Origin: Diospyros lotus
Lineage: Eukaryota > Streptophyta > Magnoliopsida > Ericales > Ebenaceae
Reading direction: 5' to 3'
Assembly: GCF_014633365.1 (NCBI RefSeq)
Contig: NC_068350.1
Coordinates: 9,525,922 to 9,589,921, forward strand
Length of the DNA: 64,000 nt
A model generated the notes under the pieces. That model was not told where the DNA came from. It worked only from the letters and a program-made list of their open reading frames with translations, and searched no databases. Below, piece after piece: positions 33,501 to 43,535 of this stretch. Each line of letters starts with the position of its first letter. The first letter of the stretch is position 1. A program made the translations under genes and the position numbers.

Positions 33501-36500
33501 GGATAGAACTCGCCCTCAAAAACTAGCTATTGAGGGGAAGGTGCCAAAGAGGTTATAAACCCCACACCAAGATCCCATACTTCCCAATGTGGAACAAGTC
33601 CCATACCTTGTAATAGACTATAACATACCACCACACTCCGCAGCCCTGGCGCCCAAGCCGGCAGGTTGGAGCCACACTCCGCAGCCTCGGCCATGGTCAT
33701 GCCAGCAGGTTGGAGCCATGGGGCCGACTCTAATACCACTGTTACAACCCTCAGGTATAACTCACCCTCAAAAGCTAACTGTTGAGAGAAGGGTACCCAA
33801 GAGGTTATAAACCCCACAACAAGAGCCCATAATTCTCGATGTGGGACAAGTCTTATACCTTGCAATGGATCATAACATACCACCACACTCCATCACCCCG
33901 GCGCCCATGCCAGCAGGTTGGAGCCACGCTTCGCAGCCCCGACCATGGCACCCTAAGAGCAATAGAGGGGCAATATTGTAATAAGGTTATAATAGTTTCT
34001 TAGAAGATATTTTGCAAGTTGTTAGCAAGTTGTTAAGAGCACATGAGTGCTGTTAGGAAATCAGTTAACAGCTAGCTAAGCCTATGAAGAGGATAGGCAT
34101 CATGTGTAATGAAATGAAAATTCTATCTTCCTAATTCTCTCTATCCCTCACTCTTTTCTTCTCTAATTCTCTCTCCCTTTTTTGCTAATTTCTTCGCCTC
34201 CTTCAATTCTAACATTCTAATTTCTTCCCTTAATTCCAATCACAACCCTAGGTAACCCTAAGAATGTGACAACCGGAAACCATGGAGGAAGACCCACATA
34301 GAAGAAAAATTCCCTTCACTACAGAAATTAAGGAGAAACCTCTTCCCCCCAAGTTCAAAGTGCCTCAAATCAACTCTTACACAGGAAAGGGAGACACCTG
34401 TGACCACATACAAAATTACGAGTCTGTGATGATGTTGCATGGCTAGGAAGACACTATTATGTGTCAAGCCTTCTCTTTAACTTTAATAGATCATGCTCCT
34501 ACATGGTTCAATAGCTTAACAAAAAGGTCTATCTCCTTATTCAACCAATTAAGGAGAGAAATCACTAAGGCATTCATCATTAATTGCCATTGAAAAAGCA
34601 GTCACGACAATGCTTCAAGGGACAAGATTAATACCTTTGCACAAATCCCTCGCCTTAAAACAACCAATATCATTAGCCGATTTATTCATATGGGGTAATG
34701 AGTGCATATTACATGCCAAAATAATGCAAATAGTCGGTGAACAAGAAAAACGAGATAGAAAATAGAAAGAAAAATATCTTGATGAGGAGATGAGTGAAAG
34801 AGAGGAAAAAACCAAAAAACCTAACGGTCCTCCACAACTCCAATTCAAAAGCAATGCTTTGCTTATAGAGCCCCTATTCGTTATATTGGCAGTCATTGAA
34901 GCGTCATAACTTATTAAATTTCCTAAGCAAGACTAACAAACCTCTAAGAAAGAAAAGTGATGCTTTCTATCAGTTCCATGATACTCATGGGCACTCCACA
35001 GACAAATGTCATGAGTTGAAACTCAGAGGGATGAACAGACAAACTACCCTAGAGGTAGGGGCCATAACTCTAGGTAAGAAGAGCAAGAACAGAACAAAAG
35101 TTCTTATTAATCCAATGAAACATGAATCCGAGAAGCATGTTTTGCCGTTCAAATGCTTGAAGCCCTCAAAAGAAATCAAAACACTTGAATACGCTGCACT
35201 GAAGTATCATAAGCAAGATTAAGGGTGTTAACAGTTATATTTGTCATTCAATATATAATGCCTAAATAAAATGAATTTTACCCTATTGCACTTTCCTTTT
35301 TGCATATTTTGTTTCTTAGGACAATGAATGCAAGAAAAAGGCCAAAGCTTCAGCAAACAAGCCAACCTAGCATGAAAAACGCAAAAAGCGTGAGAATGAT
35401 CTAAGACAAAACTAGTATTATAAACACAAAACGCGTGATAATGATAGAGGAAAAACCTAGCATCAAAAGCGCAAAATGTGTGAGACCATATTAAAAAGTC
35501 AAAAAAGCAAAAGCATGAGAACAATCTAGAATAATCTATAATCAAAAGCGATAAATGCGTAAAAATGATCTAAAGTAACCAAGAGACAAAGACACAAAAA
35601 GCTTGAAAATGATCAGGGATAACCCAGAAACAAAAGCGATAAAAGCGTAAGAATGATATAGAATAACCAAAAGCCAGAGATGCAAAAAGCGTGAAAATGA
35701 TCGAGGATAATCCAGAAAAAAAAAAAAAAAAAAGAAGCAATGAAAGCGAAAGAATGATCTAGAATAATGAAGACCAGCTAAGATGCTTAAGGATTGCGAA
35801 CCAAGGTTTTGCCCTGGGCACACATAGTTGAAAACAAAGACTCGCTAAACGTCCAAGGGTCATTTGTGACTTGCCTTAAACACATGTGGATGATCAATGA
35901 CAACCCACTAAAAAGGAATAAAGTACAAGAATCCTTTGACAAAACAAAGTCCTCCCAAAAGATTGGGGAGCAAACCCTAATTCGAGAAGGAAGGGACACA
36001 AGAGAGTAAAAAGAGCCCTAATAGCTTACTCAACCAAGCTGGAAGAATCTCCACACTGAAAATTGGGCAATAGTTCCAAATCGGAACCACCGTATCAGCC
36101 TTATGGCCCTAAATGGTAAAGTTCTCAACAACTAACTGAGGTACTCTTCATAGAAAAACTTGGAAGACAAATGGACAATAGAATCAATAAAACAGACCTT
36201 CTGATGAAGAAATCCCAGAAAAATCACAACCGTCAAATGAAAAAGAAATGAAAGTCCTGTGTGGAAAGATCTACTAGATAGAAATGTAAGACAAAAGGAG
36301 AAAAAGGCCCCTCAAACATCTTCCTAAAAAGGGAAGTCCATAGCATAGTCTATTCTTCCCTCCGATACTTGAATGAAATAGTAGGGAGCAATTGACGTGT
36401 CATGGGCAAAGGCTCACTAAAAGGAAAAAAGCCCAAATACAACCCGTAATAGTCTCCCGAACATCGTAAGAGGTCCCAAGAAAACTCTAGTCTCCCGAAG

Positions 36501-37396
36501 ACTGTAAGAGGTCTCAAGTAGACTACAGTCTCTCAAAAATTGTAAGAGGTCCTGGGAAGACTCCAGCCTCCCAAAGACTGGCATTCAAACCCCTTCTTAG
36601 AAAAGTCCCAAATAAGCGCAAACATAATAACTCTGACATTCAAAAATCTCTCCGAGGATTTCGTAAAGGATAGCCATGATCAACAAAAGTCCTAATCCTA
36701 GTTTATCTCGAAATACCAAAAATGTGTATCACAAACCTCTACACTTCTCTATCAAAGTGTTTATGCAAAGACTGTCATGTGCCCCGATTGTTCTTTTTCT
36801 TGCAGATCCTAAGTGGCTTCACAACAACGTTTGCAGTAAATAAATTTATTGTTATGTTCGAGCGATAATAATTTGTTAACTATTTTCCTAGATTAACAGA
36901 ATAAACAGTTAATATTGTAGACGTAGAGGGATGAATTACTATCTTCTTTGGCTCAAAATCACCTATTCCTCAAGTTCAACAGCAGTCTAACTAAATTTAC
37001 TTACAGACGGCACCAACATTCATCAAATTGAACTGTAGACCAACAGAACGAAGTATAATCCTATATATGATGGCGAAGAAGAGCTTACGTGGAGGCTGAA
37101 GGGCCCAGAAGAGGGTTTTCTTTCCACGGCTGAAAAGCGAACCTCCCTAAGAACCGAAGACTGCACGAATCAGAGTTCTTGGGACAGTCATTGACGCCCA
37201 TGGTGACTACGAACAACACAACATTAGCTACAGCAAACGAAGGAACCAACCCTGGGAACCATTTCTTTAAGCGCTTGCTTTCTGGGGACACTGGCCGAAT
37301 CTGCATCTCCGCATCCATAACCGGATGGCTCATGCTGCCGTCGCCCCGTCGCGTGCTAACCGGAATCTGAACCTCCGGGAGCGGTTCTGGAGTCAT
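24484..37396 (-). CDS. Rhomboid-like intramembrane serine protease (RBL family), five exons
   Basis: Exons 37396-37089, 27198-27035, 25585-25419, 25315-25056 and 24535-24484 join in phase to 316 codons plus a TGA. The family cleaves transmembrane substrates within the membrane; plant members of this subgroup are secretory-pathway (Golgi/plasma membrane) proteins. Landmarks: cytosolic N-terminus, first TM ([17 protein letters not shown]), [26 protein letters not shown], the L1 loop [15 protein letters not shown], catalytic Ser in [14 protein letters not shown], and catalytic His in [11 protein letters not shown]. About seven TM segments are predicted by eye. Intron 1 is 9,890 bp and TE-filled. 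The usual Cys-rich CHYLSC tail is lost (see 24370-24483). Which Arabidopsis RBL is the ortholog is not decided. The start at 37396 is the first real ATG; an upstream in-frame opening begins with TTG. Confidence 0.92.
25056..25315 (-). CDS. Rhomboid gene exon 4 (catalytic histidine)
   Basis: 260 nt; acceptor TCCAG, donor GTAAGC. Encodes [40 protein letters not shown] and [17 protein letters not shown]. His of HIGG is the general base of the Ser-His dyad. Confidence 0.92.
25419..25585 (-). CDS. Rhomboid gene exon 3 (catalytic serine)
   Basis: 167 nt; acceptor TTGCAG, donor GTGTCG (weak). Encodes [20 protein letters not shown], then the active-site motif [20 protein letters not shown] and NWTIYVNK. 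Confidence 0.92.
27035..27198 (-). CDS. Rhomboid gene exon 2
   Basis: 164 nt; acceptor TCTTTAG, donor GTATGT. The first base completes the Thr codon; it ends with one base of a Val codon. Encodes [40 protein letters not shown] and [11 protein letters not shown], the conserved WR motif and second TM with the HLLGN block. Confidence 0.92.
27955..30025. mobile_element. Unclassified element inserted at a TA-rich site inside the solo LTR
   Basis: The left junction TATATAGATACTAGCGTATA is followed by TGCC-TAAA-GGCA. Near the right junction, AATGTCTC...GAGACATT forms a hairpin 25-30 bp before a (TA)n run (30010-30035). Inside are further hairpins (AACCCCAGTTCGGGGTT, GAGAACCTTGGGTTCTC near 28370-28400), a GC-rich block (29160-29470) and TG/GA/TA microsatellites. 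No transposase. The hairpin near the end could fit a Helitron-like element, but no CTRR end is assured. Confidence 0.35.
29490..29870. repeat. Dense microsatellite cluster (TA, GA, TG, G-run)
   Basis: Alternating (TA)n, (GA)n and (TG)n tracts and a G-run at 29775-29790. A segment of about 120 bp is duplicated (GAGAGAGGGTC..CCATTGTGGG at about 29576 and 29686). Apparent overlapping ORFs here are low-complexity artefacts. Confidence 0.85.
31419..32025. other. Rhomboid intron 1, non-TE part
   Basis: Plain AT-rich sequence between the solo LTR and element H. No ORF, element end or RNA gene seen. Confidence 0.5.
32031..32760 (+). repeat. Element H 5' LTR with seven 37-38-bp tandem units
   Basis: 730 bp. 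Units of the form GAAGAC-GTAAGAGGTC-TAGACTC-AGTCTCCC occur about seven times (32085-32360). After that come a CTATAAATAGAT TATA-like word (32540) and CTTGCAGATCC near the end. Confidence 0.8.
32808..35222 (+). pseudogene. Broken gypsy gag of element H
   Basis: ATG at 32808 ([18 protein letters not shown]...), many stops. After the composite insertion, 34300-34600 reads [40 protein letters not shown] and [16 protein letters not shown], the conserved gypsy retrotransposon gag (Retrotrans_gag) block. 34896-35222 has [19 protein letters not shown], the usual CxFHxxHGHxTxxC region of this gypsy group. Not functional. Confidence 0.78.
33488..34271 (-). mobile_element. Composite insertion: tandem TRIM units plus a B-family LTR remnant
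   Basis: Flanked by ACTGG (33483-33487) / ACCGG (34272-34276). The left part holds two LTR-like copies (about 33488-33624 and 33752-33887) and an internal stretch with TGGTATTAGAGTCGG on the minus strand (primer site) and GGAGTGTGGTGGTA (polypurine tract). A second partial internal copy follows to 33950. This is LTR-internal-LTR-internal, a TRIM array. 33957-34271 is a 5'-truncated LTR like those of E and D, ending AAGAATGTGACA. Confidence 0.6.
35370..35775 (+). repeat. Tandem repeat tract in element H, about nine units of 40-55 bp
   Basis: Recurring core AAAAGCG-GAAAATGATC-AGAATAA with varied spacing. A poly-A insertion (about 35714-35735) breaks the last units. It lies between gag and the 3' LTR. 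Confidence 0.75.
36393..36870 (+). repeat. Element H 3' LTR with three tandem units
   Basis: 478 bp, the same order as the 5' LTR, but with only about three of the 38-bp units (36450-36575). It also lacks about 90-100 bp, including the TATA-like word. Confidence 0.8.
36876..37088. other. 5' end of rhomboid intron 1
   Basis: Short unique intron sequence between element H and the exon 1 donor (37088). Nothing further seen. Confidence 0.5.
37089..37396 (-). CDS. Rhomboid gene exon 1
   Basis: 308 nt, ends two bases into a Thr codon before GTAAGC. Encodes a 55-60-residue cytosolic segment rich in Pro, Arg and Ser ([19 protein letters not shown]...), then TM1 and the [10 protein letters not shown]...[20 protein letters not shown] region, where two Cys may pair in the lumenal loop. 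Confidence 0.92.
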
Positions 37397-39816
37397 GGCA
37401 AGCTCAGACGGCAATTTACTCGGGCTCTTAAAGGAGCCATGTCGTGTGGAAAGGTTGGGAAGTCGTGGAGCGGAGGTGTTTGAAGAAATGCCAAGGAAAG
37501 GGGCAAAGGTACAAAGCTTGACCCCTTTAGCACGCAATACCAAAGACAAAAGTCATCTCTCTCTCTCTGCCCCCTAATAGAAGCTACCTTGGGCGCATTA
37601 AGACTTTGAAATGCTTTTAACTTCAATTATTATTGCCATTTTGTTTATTTTTTAAATTATAATTAAATTAACATATATTTGAAATTACCTAAATATAATT
37701 TAGTATTTGAAAAGTCTAAACTATAACAATTAAAAATAACCACTAAAAAACATGTCAAGATCAATCATATTTTTTATTTTTGATTAAGAGTGAGGTAAAA
37801 AGTTAATAATGTTTTGATTATTTCAAAGATTTTAATCTAAATTATTACATCAAAAATTATGAATTTGTTAATTATTTCACAATAAATTAAAATCCATATA
37901 TTTGTAACAACATACAAATTTTAAATTATAAAAAACATAGTTTTTTTTCATGGTAAATTTGGTGATTTATCGATATTCCTCCAAATAAATTATTCTAAGT
38001 AAATTTTAAAATTATTAAATCATAACTATTTAAGCAGTTTGATTTTTTTTTTATTTTTTGCCCTTTAGCTTTAGTGTCGTTTTCTTTATTATTTCTTCTA
38101 AGATTCGTTTGAGTTTCCTTGTTATTAACATGTAACTAAAGAAATACAAAATTTTAAATAATAATTTGTCTTTGAGATGGGTTTAATTTATTTTTCCCTT
38201 TTAGTAAATTTTAATTAATAATGAGTCTTGATACCCTAAAATCGTATGCATGTAAAAGACATTTTTATAAAATAAAAAAAAATCATTTCTGCATTTAGTA
38301 ACACAAAATTTAATATTTACTTATATAATTAAATAGAAATTAATAATATGTACTTTAAACATAATATTTACCATTCTTTGTATGGTGTCATAAATAGAAC
38401 GTCATTCATTGTTGCCTTTTTATTTTTATTTGATTTATTTTTAAATTTTAAAAAATAAAAATTTAAAAACCAAAAAGTACAAACTAAAAACTACTACCTT
38501 CACAAACCAAAAATTAGAGCATCAATTCACTGTGTTGATATATTTTGTTATGAAATTTACTTAATAAAAAAATTAACTAAGCATTGAATATTGTTTATGG
38601 GCGACATGGTTGGATACTCATTCCTTAAAAGAAAGAAAAAATAATTTAAAAAATTTAGAAAAAATTCTTAGATGTGACGTAAAATATAATAATTTTATTA
38701 AATATATAATCATAGATAAAAAATAAAAATTTATATAACTGACTTCATATAACAAAATTAAGATTTGTGACCGTTATTGTTACCATGAAATAATAATGTT
38801 AAATACTTTTATAATATTTTGAAATTAACTAATATCAATGCTTACCAAAAATTAAAAAAAAAAAGTAAAGTGGTTAAAATTTATCTTTCAACTTCTATTA
38901 GCACTATAAGTTATGATGTCATCTTAAGAAAAAAAAATAGTGCAAGGCTACGCGCCGAGCACATAGAGTTTTTTTTTTTTTAATATTAAAAATTATTGTC
39001 GCCCTCACATTTGCGGCGAGGTTAAAAATTGAACTAGCCATTGAATCTTCTGATTTACATCTCCTACTGAAATTATGAGATCGAACAGCGGGGGCGCTCG
39101 TGATAGTGCGTTAATAAAAAAAAAAGTAAAATCTTTTTTATATAATATTTATTAAAATAAATAAAATAAAATTATATTAAAATAAATTATTTGTAAAATT
39201 TAATATAATTTATCTAAAGGGGTGAGAAAGATAAATTTATTTAGAAAATTTAAGATAAAAAGTCACATGATTTATTTTTACATAAATTTAACAAATATAG
39301 TTTTATTCAAAATATTTTTTATATTTCACTTTTTTTAATTTATCTTGGTTAACAAACACTAATTTAATAAATTAGAGTAAAGATAACGAACGCATTGCCA
39401 AATCTTTCTCCACATTTCATTTTTGTATTACAAAATTTATTAAATTTAAATTAAAGGTGTGTGATTATACAAGAATTGAATGTCTCAAAAAAAATAAATT
39501 CTTTAATTTTATTGGTTTCTCAATTAGGAAAATAGGCAATATTCTTTAATTCTTGAAATTTGTATGTGAAATAAATGGATTTTTGTTTTTTTGGCATGAA
39601 TTTATCATAGAGTTGACATATTGCTTTGGGATAGGGTACATTCTTTACATCATAGTGACTAGTAGGATTGCGCTCTGTACCAACCATGCAAGTTGGTTGC
39701 CTTGATGAAGGTTTGTAAATATTATCCTATATAGATTATTAAAATATGAAAGAGAAATATTTATGCATACAACATGAATCAAGGACAAAAATGGTTTTCT
39801 AACATTCACTAAGTGG
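37397..39816. other. Upstream region of the rhomboid gene, AT-rich intergenic
   Basis: 37397-37620 is less AT-rich and includes CTCTCTCTCT (37558-37567) suited to the 5' UTR/promoter of the minus-strand gene. No TATA box assigned. From 37620 to 39816 the sequence is strongly AT-rich with A and T runs. I see no coding exon, RNA gene or element with defined ends. Confidence 0.45.
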
Positions 39817-39922
39817 TTCATTTCCAATGGTGGAGTTAGAAGTTTTTAATTGGGCGGGTAAAAATTAAATAATAAAAAAAATTAAAACAACATAATACTA
39901 AAAAAAATATATTGATAAATTA

Positions 39923-42230
39923 TTACAATTGTTCTTGACGCGTTTTTATATTTTGATAACGTTGCATAATGACATCATTATCAATTTTATTAAATATATT
40001 ATTTTTAATATACATAATTAAATTGTCATTTAACCATTGATTTCTAATTCAACTATGCAATCGAGACTTGACAAGGTTCATGGCGAAAAATACTCTTTAT
40101 ACTGTAGTAATAGCAACATGAAGAATTAATGCTAGTGTCACAAGTCTGTAAACTAATAAATACGCATCATTTTTCTTTGTCGCTGCCAACTTCTGTGTAA
40201 GATCACTAAGGCCTCGTAGTCTTTTAAAATTATTGTCAATATGCACATCAATAATATATGCTTCAAATATATCAAGTGCCAGGAGATTTGTTAATGAAAA
40301 TTTTGTAGGATAATACTGTCCAAGTTGAATTAATTTGTTCTTATCAAAAGTAGAAAATGAATCATTTAGACACAAGCACGCTACATAAAGGCACAAGTCA
40401 CTATTTACTTATGAAAAATGATCATTCAACTCCTGAAGTTGCATATCAATGACTGCATAAAAAAAATCCACTCGCAAGTGATGTAAATTTGTTATTTCTA
40501 AAGTGTTACGCCGTGAACGACCTGGAGGTATATACATATCATCCATGTTGGGAATATTAATATTGTGCTATTGATAGAAAAATAAATTATTTCCAAAAAA
40601 TAATCTCATCTATTGTCTCTCATTGCTTGAAGCTATTATTTACAAATTTTTACCAATTTCATAGCATAGGCAATATCATGATCTTTCTTTTGTAGTGCAT
40701 TTGACAATTTATTTGATATTCCTAAAATCTTCTTTATGAGATGTAGATTAAATGCAAAGTTAAATGTTAATATCAAGCTCAACAAATTACGTGTTTCACA
40801 TCTTTTTCTAGAACCTGAAACATCATTAGTAATCATTTCAAGGACATCAATTGTAGATAAAAATATGTGAATCAAGTTCAATAAAGAACTATAGTGAAGC
40901 CCTAACATGTATCACTAGAACACTTAAGAGTAGTTTGTTGATTAAGGCCCAGCCCATTAGATATTTCACCATGATTACTTGCTTCAAGAATTTGGAGTCT
41001 TTGTTTTTCTCTAAGAAGTCACACCATTTAGTTGATCCAACAACATTCACAACCCTATCAACCAAATCAAAGAATGCTTCAATATCTACATGTTTGTTTG
41101 TCATGGCTACAAGAGCTAGTTAAAGTTTATGAGTAAAGCAATGAATGTAAAAAAAAAACGCTTGGGTTCCCCTTTAAAATAAGTACTTTGAGACCATTAA
41201 ATTCACCTTGGATATTGCTAGCCCAATCATAACCTTGACCTCTAAACTTGATATACTCAATTTATATCTAGAGAACAAATTATCAGTAGCATCCTTAAGT
41301 GAGAGAACTGTGGTACTTGAAACATGCTCGATAATTACAAAATGTTCAACTATGCATCCCTTCTTGTTCACATAACGCAAAACAATAGATATTTGTTCAT
41401 TAACTGAGATGTCACAAGATTCATCGATTAGAATAGAAAATAACCCATCACCAAATTTGTTGATAATGACATTTATTGTTTCAAAAGCAACAACACTTAT
41501 AATATTTTTTTGAATGTTAGGTGATGTCAGTTTGAGATTTTCATGAGCATTCTTGAAAGTAACAACTTTAATCTCATCATTATGATATGCCAAAAAGTGC
41601 AATAGTTTGAGAAAATTCCCTTAATTATTTGAATCTTCAGATTCATCATGTCTGCGAAATGCAAGTCCATGTCATAAAAGAAATCGAACACAATCTATTA
41701 AAGCACCCAAAAAAATTCGATAGTCATTTCGTATTTGTTGTGAATGCTTCAAGAAAATTGCCTGAATATTTTTCTTTGGATTCATAAAGGTTTCAAACTT
41801 AATTCAAGCTTTATTGTGTGGACTATTGTGACTTCCAATGTGCTCTTGAAGTTTTTCTTTCATTTTTCAATTCGAGAACCTTATCTCAACAAAAGTGTCA
41901 CTACCTGCTTGTTCCATACTTGGTTGGAAAAGATAATAGTAAAAGCAAAATCCTACATCTTTCTTTATGTTATATTCCAACTAAGAAGGAAATTCATTAA
42001 GCCAAGAAGCTTGAAAACATCTCAATGATAGTTTCTCAATTTTTGTATGTGAAAATTTATGCTTACGAGGTTGACAATGACCTAATTGTTCGTATGCTCT
42101 TCAAATTTCATCTCCGACATTAACATCATATTTCATAATTAGAATTTGTAGTCCAGGATCTATAAGAAGTTGATTAACATCAATTCTATTATGAATATCT
42201 TCATCCCGAACATCCATTTCAACTTGAATA
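39923..42230 (-). pseudogene. hAT transposase (zinc finger MYM-type 1-like / TTF-type)
   Basis: Minus strand. From the start: LLIDPGLQILIMKYDVN, AYEQLGHCQPRKHKFSHTKI, CFQASWLNEFPS, GFCFYYYLFQ (TTF-type zinc finger region), ENLKLTSPNIQKNIISVVA, LIDESCDISVNEQISIVLRY, NVVGSTKWCDFLEKNKDS, YSSLLNLIHIFLSTIDVLEM, and the C-terminal dimerisation block VFFAMNLVKSRLHS then QWLNDNLIMYI. Stop at 39923. Many in-frame stops and shifts; inactive. The DDE residues are in the segments around IDESCDISV and later, but too broken to assign all. Confidence 0.85.
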
Positions 42231-43530
42231 TCTCCTTCATCATGAATTTCATTTTTATCCCAAGCAGCATTACTTTTTATGCAAATATCACTTTCTTGTC
42301 GAACAACATCAGTTTTACTTTGATCCTAAGCAACATTATATTTCTTTCTATTAACATTTTGCTCTTCAATAGAAAATGGAGCTATCATTTTGAAATATCT
42401 CTCCATAACTGTTGGACACCTTTTGAAATATCTCTCCTTTTTTGGACACATGTCGTTAACACTCATGAGAATTTTCTTTTAATTTATGCAACCATAGTCC
42501 ATTTGGTATATCTATTTGAACATATAAATTTTCCCTATGCTATGTTGAAAGTTTAATACTCTCTCTTATGTTTAGTGTAAAGACAACTACTATAATTAGG
42601 GAAGAAAAATATTTTTTGGAATGTTTACTCTTAACAAATGTGGGAGTTGAGACATGCCAAAACCCTTAAAAACAACTATTCAGGTTTATGTGTTTAAATA
42701 AATACTAAATACTGTCAAAGGTGGGGTATAGCAACTAATTGCATAATGCATACATTACAAGCATTTTAGTTAGTTTTTAATCCATATATTGGTAAATGCA
42801 AACTGATATTGTATCCTATAAAACACAAAAGCAACTCAAAAATAAGGAAATTGAAACTTGAACTCAAGATTAAATTGCTTCACTTTCTCTCATTTGTCAA
42901 AGCTTATATGAAAAGCTTTTTTTGACTTTTAATATTATATATATATATTCTTGACTAAGTGATTAAAACTGAAATCATCATTAAGAGTTAATGATGTCAC
43001 CGTTAAGAGTTAACGGGGGCCTAAGTTTCATCATGAGATGGTGAAAATGTTATTAAGAGTTAAGGACGAGCCTAAATGCAATTTATAGAAATTTAGACTA
43101 AAGGGCTGAAAAAGGCCGACAACCCTTGAAGACTGTCGACCTTTTCTATCGACCACTTGTGTTACAGAGACACGCGAATCGCACAATCGATTTTTCATTT
43201 TCGCAACTATCTTTAGGGCATGTGGCATGGGAGGAGGACAATGGCATGAGTCCTTTTTATCGCCCCTTGGTCTTCTTTCTCACTTTCCCAACTGATGGGT
43301 TTCATATATAAGGCTAAGAAGAAGATAACGAAAAAATAAGAAGCCTTTGCAATTGTTGCTACTCTTTCTCAGCCTTTTGCTCGTTTTCTCTTATTCTTCC
43401 AGAATCCATAAGCTCCCTCCATCTACTCTTTGTTTCTCCATTATTAGAGTAGCAATATTCTTTCAATAGTAGAAACCATTTGTTTTGAACCCCATTCCAG
43501 TTTAATCTTCCTCACTCTTTTTAGCTAGCA
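42231..43530. other. hAT 5' non-coding region
   Basis: Sequence between the transposase start and the solo LTR, inside the hAT. Contains a CGACC-rich stretch (43110-43160) and a TTTCTC-rich stretch (43360-43470). No ORF of interest. It continues at 46103-46681 after the LTR. Confidence 0.45.
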
Positions 43531-43535
43531 CATAG

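Larger units (their letters stand above)
32031..36870 (+). mobile_element. Gypsy-type element H with gag only, in rhomboid intron 1
   Basis: 5' LTR 32031-32760 and 3' LTR 36393-36870 in direct orientation. Target duplication GTTTG (32026-32030) / ATTTG (36871-36875). The primer site begins ATTGGTCTCATCTATGGGAA (32761). The interior has a broken gag (32808-35222) interrupted by a composite insertion, then a tandem-repeat tract and a polypurine tract (GTAGGGAGCAAT) before 36393. No protease, RT or integrase: a gag-only, non-autonomous gypsy element. It is antisense to the host gene. Confidence 0.82.
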
